Assembly: GCA_014534295.1 (NCBI GenBank)
Contig: JACVRU010000077.1
Coordinates: 1 to 8,886, forward strand
Direction of reading: 5' to 3'
Source of the DNA: Thermoleophilia bacterium
Lineage (GTDB): Bacteria; Actinomycetota; Thermoleophilia; Gaiellales; Gaiellaceae
DNA: 8,886 bases
Shown here: piece by piece, positions 5,281-8,886 of the stretch
Layout: the number at the start of each line of letters is the position of its first letter
Position numbering within the stretch: the first letter of the stretch is position 1
Position numbers and translations under genes: made by a program
The notes under the pieces: model-generated
Told to the model about the DNA's origin: nothing
Databases searched by the model: none
Seen by the model: only the letters and a program-made list of their open reading frames with translations

Positions 5281-6506
5281 GTGAATAGCGAGTCCCACTG
5301 GTTGGCGACCGCGTTCAGCGCGTTGAGGAGCGACTCGTTCGTCCCCGGGCGGATCCGGAGGACGGCGTCGGGCACGCGGATTGCCTGCTCCGTGCCGTCC
5401 CGCAGCCAGACGGTTCGGGCCGCAGTCGAGAGGAAGACCTGCGCCTCCGACTCGGTGTCCTCGTCGAGGTCGAGGTCGCTGACGAGCAGCTTGAAGCAGG
5501 GGCTGAACTCCCGCGACAGGTCGACGAACACCCAGGCGAGCGACTTCCCGTCCGCCACCTCCAGCCGGCCGCGGTCGCCGGAGCTCGAAGCAGCCGGGCG
5601 TCCGCCGCCCCACTCCTCCACGAGGGGCAGGACGAGCTCGTCCCAGACGCGCCGGATCGGCTCGTGGCTGGCGTCGAGGACGAAGCGGATCTTCGTGATC
5701 CGGTCGTTCTCGAGCGCCGGTTGCAGAAAGCTCCGGAAGCCCTCCGGATATGAGATCCCGCCGAGCGGGACGCGGAACCAGTACATCACCCCGGCGCCAC
5801 GAGCGGCGAACTCGCGCCCGTCCCGGGCGACCGCCTCCCACGGCCGGATCACGGCAACGTCGCCGGCCGGGGCCGCGGGAGCCGCCTTCGCCGGGGCGGC
5901 GCGACGACGGGCGCCCGTGACGACCTTGTCGCCGCGCAGCTTTCTCAGCGGCTTCGTGAGGTTTGCGTTGTACGGCTCGAAGACGTCGAGCGGCGGATCG
6001 CCAGCCTTGACGCGGTGCGGCCCGTGCTCCTTCCAGGCGATCTTCTTCTTCGTCACCCAGCTGAACGCGTCGGTGTACACCGGGCGCGTGACGCAGATGT
6101 GGCCGTCCGACGCGAGCTCGAGCGCGCGGGCGGCCATGTCGACGTGCAGGCCGAAGACGTCGGTCGGCCGGTCACCGTCCCACCGCAGCTTGACCTCGCC
6201 CATGTCGATCCCGATGCGCACGCGCAGATGGGGGTGCTCGTGGAGCCGCTCCTGGATCTCGATTGCGCGCTCGACCGCGATCGACGGGCGCGAGAAGACG
6301 ACGATCACCCCGTCGCCGGTGGACTTCAGGACCTCGCCGCCGCCGTCGCGCTCGACCATCTCACGGACGAGGTCGTCGTGCTCCCGGCGAAGGTCGTGGA
6401 ACGCCTCCTCGTCGCTCCGGCGGGCCAGCCGCTCCTTGAGCGCCGTCGAGCCGCGCATGTCGTCGAACAGCACGACGCGGACGCAGGTCTCCTCACGTAC
6501 GGCCAC
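5277..6506 (-). CDS. Class III nucleotide cyclase with uncharacterised C-terminal domain
   Basis: A 409-residue soluble protein. Residues about 8-180 form a class III adenylate/guanylate cyclase homology domain. Metal-binding aspartates are D16 (VVLFDDMRGST) and D65 (LKSTGDGVIVVF). K61 and D116 (TDVFGLHVDMAAR) match the adenine-selecting pair, and R127 matches the transition-state Arg. The usual partner Asn of the NxxxR motif is D123 here. This suggests ATP as substrate and cAMP as product, with altered or lost activity possible. A Lys/Arg/Ala/Pro-rich linker at 183-215 leads to about 190 residues that I do not recognise: MYWFRVPLGGISYPEGFRSF, KIRFVLDASHEPIRRVWDEL, LAWVFVDLSREFSPCFKLLV, then a C-terminal helix NESLLNALNAVANQWDSLF. 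The alternating strand-helix pattern suggests an alpha/beta sensor or effector fold. No membrane helices. The GTG start lacks a clear ribosome site; it lies 22 nt after the reductase stop. Confidence 0.9.
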   Translation of the reverse strand: MAVREETCVRVVLFDDMRGSTALKERLARRSDEEAFHDLRREHDDLVREMVERDGGGEVLKSTGDGVIVVFSRPSIAVERAIEIQERLHEHPHLRVRIGIDMGEVKLRWDGDRPTDVFGLHVDMAARALELASDGHICVTRPVYTDAFSWVTKKKIAWKEHGPHRVKAGDPPLDVFEPYNANLTKPLRKLRGDKVVTGARRRAAPAKAAPAAPAGDVAVIRPWEAVARDGREFAARGAGVMYWFRVPLGGISYPEGFRSFLQPALENDRITKIRFVLDASHEPIRRVWDELVLPLVEEWGGGRPAASSSGDRGRLEVADGKSLAWVFVDLSREFSPCFKLLVSDLDLDEDTESEAQVFLSTAARTVWLRDGTEQAIRVPDAVLRIRPGTNESLLNALNAVANQWDSLFT

Positions 6507-6528
6507 GCGGGGAGCCTACCGCGGTGTT

Positions 6529-7083
6529 TCAGGCGGCCACGGCCACGGGCTCGGCCGCCGCCGCCAGCTCGCGGACGATCTCGGCCAGCCGCTCGCGCAG
6601 CTGGCCATCCTCGAGCCGGCCCTGGTCGTCGAAGCGCTCGTGCGCCTTGGCAAGCGGCAGCTCGACCTCGAGCACCCGGGCGCCGGCGATGCCCAGCGAG
6701 CGGCGCAGGTCCGCCTGCGCCCAGACCGCACCGTACGAGCCGGTCGTGGCGCCGACGACGGCGACGGGCTTCCCCCAGACGGCGCCGCGGCGGACGGGCC
6801 GGGACGCCCAGTCGACCGCGTTCTTGAGCTGGCCGGGAACTGAGCCGTTGTACTCCGGCGTGGCGATCAGAAGCCCGTCGGCGCCGTCGATCGCCGCCCG
6901 CAGCCGGATCGCCTCTCCGGGCGGCTCGGGGCCGTCGACGTCCTCGTTGTAGGGCGGCAGGAGCTCGAGCCCCTCGTAGAGCTCGAGCTCCACCCCGGCC
7001 GGAGCGACCTCGGCCGCCTCCCGAAGGAGCGCCGTGTTGTACGACTCGCGCCTGAGGCTGCCGGAGATCGCCAGGATTCGCAT
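6529..7083 (-). CDS. NADPH-dependent FMN reductase (flavodoxin-like quinone/azo/chromate reductase family)
   Basis: A 184-residue flavodoxin-fold oxidoreductase. The N-terminal strand and phosphate loop MRILAISGSLRRESYNTALL (1-20) bind FMN phosphate through GSLRRESYN. ATPEYNGSVPGQLKNAVDW (74-92) is the second hallmark of the NADPH-dependent FMN reductase family. GATTGSYGAVWAQADLRRSL (111-130) is the third conserved block. Relatives reduce quinones, azo dyes, chromate or free flavin in two-electron steps; the substrate here cannot be read from sequence. The length is typical. The ATG at 7083 is supported by AAGGGG 5 nt upstream, which overlaps the end of the yceI-like gene; the gap between the two genes is only 2 nt. 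The frame stays open to 7695 in this high-GC DNA, but everything before 7083 lies within yceI and the promoter region. Co-regulation with yceI by the divergent MarR protein is likely. Confidence 0.93.
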   Translation of the reverse strand: MRILAISGSLRRESYNTALLREAAEVAPAGVELELYEGLELLPPYNEDVDGPEPPGEAIRLRAAIDGADGLLIATPEYNGSVPGQLKNAVDWASRPVRRGAVWGKPVAVVGATTGSYGAVWAQADLRRSLGIAGARVLEVELPLAKAHERFDDQGRLEDGQLRERLAEIVRELAAAAEPVAVAA

Positions 7084-7085
7084 CC

Positions 7086-7634
7086 CTACCCCTTCACCGC
7101 CGAGACGTCCAGGACGATGCGGACGTCGTCCGGCAGCATGAACCCGCCCCCGGGCAGCGGCGCGTTCCACTTGACGCCGAAGGCGTTCCGGTCGATCACG
7201 CCGGCGAGCGCGAGGCCGACACGCTCGTTTCCGTAGGGGTCGGCCGCCGGGCCGGCGACCGAGCCGGTCAGCTCGACCTCGCTGGTGACGCCCTTGAGCG
7301 TCAGGTCGCCGGCGACGTGGACGGTGCCGTGGCCGAGCTGCTCGAACGAGGTCGAGCGGAAGGTCGCCTGCGGGAACCGGGCGACGTCGAAGAAGTCGGG
7401 CGAGACGAGATGGCCGTCGCGCTGCTCCTCGTCGGTGGTGACGCTCGTCAGGTCGACGACGCCCTCCAGCGTGGGCTCCTCGCCGCCGGCGAGCGCGCCG
7501 GAGATGACCGTGAAGCGGCCCCGGATGGTGGTGATGCCGAGGTGCTCGACCTCGAAGCCGACTTGCGAGTGAGCGGGGTCGACGGCGAAGGTGCCGTCCG
7601 GCAGAGCCTTCACCGTAGTCTCGAGCACTGACAT
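7086..7634 (-). CDS. YceI-family lipocalin-like (polyisoprenoid-binding) protein
   Basis: A 182-residue YceI-domain protein filling the whole domain length. Family landmarks are FAVDPAHSQVGFEVEHLGI (16-34), RGRFTVISG (38-46), RDGHLVSPDFFDVARFPQAT (72-91), VAGDLTLKGVT (107-117) and VIDRNAFGVKWN (146-157). The fold is a beta-barrel that binds long isoprenoid or other amphipathic ligands in characterised relatives. There is no signal peptide, unlike E. coli YceI, so this one should be cytoplasmic, as many actinobacterial members are. The ATG at 7634 has an excellent ribosome site, AAGGAGG, 6 nt upstream. It is the first gene of the leftward cluster and is divergent from marR, with a shared promoter region. 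Pairing of YceI with small flavin reductases and MarR regulators suggests a role in oxidative or electrophile stress; that is inference. Confidence 0.95.
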   Translation of the reverse strand: MSVLETTVKALPDGTFAVDPAHSQVGFEVEHLGITTIRGRFTVISGALAGGEEPTLEGVVDLTSVTTDEEQRDGHLVSPDFFDVARFPQATFRSTSFEQLGHGTVHVAGDLTLKGVTSEVELTGSVAGPAADPYGNERVGLALAGVIDRNAFGVKWNAPLPGGGFMLPDDVRIVLDVSAVKG

Positions 7635-7653
7635 GAACTTCCTCCTTCGTGGC

Positions 7654-7662
7654 TGCTATTAT
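7654..7662 (+). promoter_or_regulatory. Putative marR promoter, extended -10 element
   Basis: TGC-TATTAT on the plus strand is an extended -10 (five of six to TATAAT). No good -35 is seen at 16-18 nt upstream, which an extended -10 can tolerate. Transcription would start near 7669 and give a leader of about 26 nt before the TTG at 7695. This placement argues against a start at the earlier TTG (7662). Confidence 0.45.
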
Positions 7663-7667
7663 TGAGT
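7660..7667 (+). repeat. TATTGAGT direct repeat, copy 1 (possible MarR half-site)
   Basis: TATTGAGT occurs here and again at 7708-7715, a 48-bp step, within the AT-rich marR/yceI divergent region. This copy overlaps the end of the marR -10. Confidence 0.35.
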
Positions 7668-7676
7668 CCGCAAGCA

Positions 7677-7706
7677 ACTGTAGCAGGAGAATCATTGCGG
7701 CGTCAA
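7677..7706 (-). promoter_or_regulatory. Putative promoter of the yceI-led operon
   Basis: On the minus strand, TTGACG (7706-7701, five of six to consensus), an 18-nt spacer and TACAGT (7682-7677, four of six). Transcription would begin near 7670, giving a leader of about 35 nt that contains AAGGAGG. The promoter overlaps the start of marR, so a regulator bound here could control both directions. Confidence 0.45.
7685..7689 (+). promoter_or_regulatory. Ribosome binding site deciding the marR start
   Basis: AGGAG lies 5 nt before the TTG at 7695. The upstream in-frame TTG at 7662 has no such site and overlaps the proposed -10. Confidence 0.65.
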
Positions 7707-8177
7707 GTATTGAGTGATCAAGTTCTGGCCGCGCCCGCCGTCCGCTCGTTCGTTGGGCTGCTGCGGGGACACACGGCCCTGACGCGGGGGCTCAGCGCCC
7801 GCCTGCTCGCCGACCACGGCTTGACGCTGAACGACTACGAGGTGCTCCTCCACCTCTCGCGAGCGCCGGATCACCGGCTTCGGCGCGTGGACCTGGTCGA
7901 GCGCCTGCTCCTGACGCCGTCCGGGATCACGCGGCTCCTCGACGGGCTCGAGTCCGCCGCTCTCGTCGCCAAGGCCACGTGCGAGTCGGATGCACGGGTC
8001 ACCTACGCCGTGCTCACCGACGAGGGCTACGAGACGCTGCGGCGGGCCTCGCGCACACACATGGCGGACATCGACGCGGCTTTCGCCGGCTTCCGTGCGG
8101 ACGAGCTCGAGATGCTCGCCGATCTCCTGGGGAGGCTGACGGACAACGGAGCCGACGAGCCCTGCGAGCCCGGCTAG
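7695..8177 (+). CDS. MarR-family transcriptional regulator
   Basis: A 160-residue winged helix-turn-helix regulator of typical MarR length. N-terminal dimerisation helices (about 1-40) are followed by GLTLNDYEVLLHLSRAPDHR (42-61), the helix pair RRVDLVERLLLTPSGITRLL (63-82) with the recognition helix in LTPSGITRLLDGLE, and a beta wing around ATCESDARVTYAVLTDEG (94-111). The last 45 residues form the C-terminal dimer helices. MarR proteins usually repress a divergent gene and are released by small phenolic or oxidising ligands. The single Cys in the wing (C96) might sense redox state, but Cys there is not rare in the family. The TTG start at 7695 is supported by AGGAG 5 nt upstream. It is divergent from yceI, whose promoter overlaps its first codons, and is followed 7 nt later by mutY. 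Confidence 0.93.
   Translation: MRRQVLSDQVLAAPAVRSFVGLLRGHTALTRGLSARLLADHGLTLNDYEVLLHLSRAPDHRLRRVDLVERLLLTPSGITRLLDGLESAALVAKATCESDARVTYAVLTDEGYETLRRASRTHMADIDAAFAGFRADELEMLADLLGRLTDNGADEPCEPG
7708..7715 (+). repeat. TATTGAGT direct repeat, copy 2, within TCAA/TTGA palindromes
   Basis: This copy sits inside overlapping short inverted repeats: TCAA-GTA-TTGA (7703-7713) and TTGA-GTGA-TCAA (7710-7721). They lie just upstream of the yceI -35 and within the first codons of marR. This would be a natural site for autoregulation by the MarR product. Confidence 0.35.
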
Positions 8178-8184
8178 CGTCCGC

Positions 8185-8886
8185 TTGGACGCCGCGCTCC
8201 TCGCCTGGTTCGCAGACCACGGCCGCGACCTTCCCTGGCGGCGGACGCGGGACCCGTACGCGATCCTCGTCTCCGAGGTGATGCTCCAGCAGACGCAGGT
8301 CGAGCGCGTCCGACCTCGCTACGAGGAGTGGCTGGCGCGCTGGCCGACGGCTGGGGCGCTGGCGGCCGCCCCGGCGGCGGACGCGATCCGCGCCTGGCAG
8401 GGGCTCGGCTACAACCGGCGCGCGCTCAACCTGCATCGCGCGGCGCAGCTCGTCACCGAGCGCGGGTGGCCGGACGACCTCACCGAGCTGCCCGGCGTCG
8501 GCCGCTACACGGCAGACGCCGTCCGCGCCTTCGCCCTCGGCGAGCCGGTCCTGCCCGTGGACACGAACGTCCGCCGCGTGCAAGAGCGGACCGGGCACCG
8601 GTTCGGGCCGGCGTGCGGTCACGCGCTGATGGACCTCGGGGCCACGGTCTGCCTGGCGCGCGTGCCGCGCTGCGGGCTCTGCCCCTTCGAGCAGGCATGC
8701 CCGGCCCGGGGTCGGCGCTACGAGCCGCAGCGGAAGCAGTCCCGGTACGAGGGCTCCTTCCGCCAGCGGCGCGCGCGCGCCCTGCGCGCCGTGGCCGAGG
8801 GGAAGCAGCCCGGGGACCCCGAGGCCCTGGCCGCCCTCGCCCGCGACGGGCTGGTCGAGCTACGCGCCGGCGTCGCCGCACTGCCG
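8185..8886 (+). CDS. mutY: A/G-specific adenine glycosylase MutY (C-terminus beyond right edge)
   Basis: The frame runs to the window edge with 234 residues visible. MutY removes adenine mispaired with 8-oxoguanine. Seen are RDLPWRR (14-20), the helix SEVMLQQTQV with catalytic E31, WQGLGYNRRALNL, the helix-hairpin-helix ELPGVGRYTADAV (101-113), catalytic D126 in VDTNVRRV, and the [4Fe-4S] cluster Cys residues C156, C163, C166 and C172 in the usual C-X6-C-X2-C-X5-C spacing. The LQQTQ run distinguishes MutY from endonuclease III. The stretch between D126 and C156 is 30 residues, against 54 in E. coli, so about 24 residues are missing. The NUDIX-like 8-oxoG recognition domain would lie mostly off the edge. 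A stop at 8137 in this frame leaves the TTG at 8185 as the only sensible start. It follows marR by 7 nt without a clear ribosome site, so translational coupling is likely. Confidence 0.95.
   Translation, partial: MDAALLAWFADHGRDLPWRRTRDPYAILVSEVMLQQTQVERVRPRYEEWLARWPTAGALAAAPAADAIRAWQGLGYNRRALNLHRAAQLVTERGWPDDLTELPGVGRYTADAVRAFALGEPVLPVDTNVRRVQERTGHRFGPACGHALMDLGATVCLARVPRCGLCPFEQACPARGRRYEPQRKQSRYEGSFRQRRARALRAVAEGKQPGDPEALAALARDGLVELRAGVAALP

Noticed and set aside
5281..5300. T-box or other leader upstream of gltX/cysS
   Set aside because: There is no room: gltX overlaps the cyclase gene and cysS overlaps gltX.
5281..5841. N-terminal extension of gltX to 5841
   Set aside because: The extra 187 codons lie wholly inside the cyclase gene. 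The GluRS fold begins directly at RRVRFAPSPTG after the GTG at 5280.
5277..6506. Cyclase as part of a Pycsar-type anti-phage system
   Set aside because: No effector gene with transmembrane or TIR domain lies next to it. The neighbours are housekeeping and redox genes, with no mobile-element context.
5236..6843. Long plus-strand open frame (535 codons) opposite the cyclase gene
   Set aside because: The translation is rich in Ser/Arg/Thr with no domain pattern, and the minus strand carries a clear cyclase domain. It is a shadow typical of high-GC DNA.
7084..7695. N-terminal extension of the FMN reductase to 7695
   Set aside because: It covers the yceI gene and its promoter and gives an Arg-rich sequence. 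The flavodoxin fold starts at MRILAISGS with a ribosome site just upstream.

Overview
The window is about 70% GC, almost entirely coding, and uses GTG and TTG starts freely. Its core gene order, gltX-cysS-rlmB-yacP(rae1)-sigH, is the one known from Bacillus, but base composition, start-codon use and the compact synthetases point to a deep-branching actinobacterium. A member of class Thermoleophilia (Gaiellales or Solirubrobacterales type) is my best guess, inferred from gene content rather than from any marker tree.

Layout. Nine genes run leftwards, from about 7634 to beyond position 1: yceI-like, NADPH-dependent FMN reductase, class III nucleotide cyclase with an unassigned C-terminal domain, gltX, cysS, rlmB, a NYN-domain ribonuclease (yacP/rae1-like), sigH, and a GAF-PAS sensor cut by the left edge. 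From yceI to rlmB the genes are almost fused: a 2-nt gap, a 22-nt gap, then overlaps of 4, 14 and 4 nt. These five junctions suggest one transcript. Two larger gaps follow. The 75 bp between rlmB and yacP carry a pair of matching palindromes. The 208 bp upstream of sigH carry an extended -10 promoter and a perfect LexA-type palindrome. Two genes run rightwards from a shared divergent promoter region at about 7640-7700: a MarR-family regulator, and mutY cut by the right edge.

How the genes fit together. GltX, CysS, RlmB and the NYN nuclease serve translation (tRNA charging, 23S rRNA methylation, mRNA cleavage on the ribosome). SigH is the stationary-phase/sporulation-type sigma factor that ends this cluster in Firmicutes. 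The upstream part (YceI, FMN reductase, MarR, MutY) looks like redox or stress and DNA-repair functions. The MarR regulator probably controls the divergent promoter, so a stress-responsive promoter may feed into the synthetase genes. The cyclase sits at that junction and overlaps gltX by 4 nt.

No mobile element, CRISPR array, rRNA, tRNA or riboswitch was recognised. No stretch over 300 bases lacks a gene. The points most worth a second look are the cyclase with its uncharacterised C-terminal half and altered catalytic Asn, the miniature GltX, the shortened MutY, the paired GTGACA-N3-TGTTAC palindromes, and the LexA-like box upstream of sigH.
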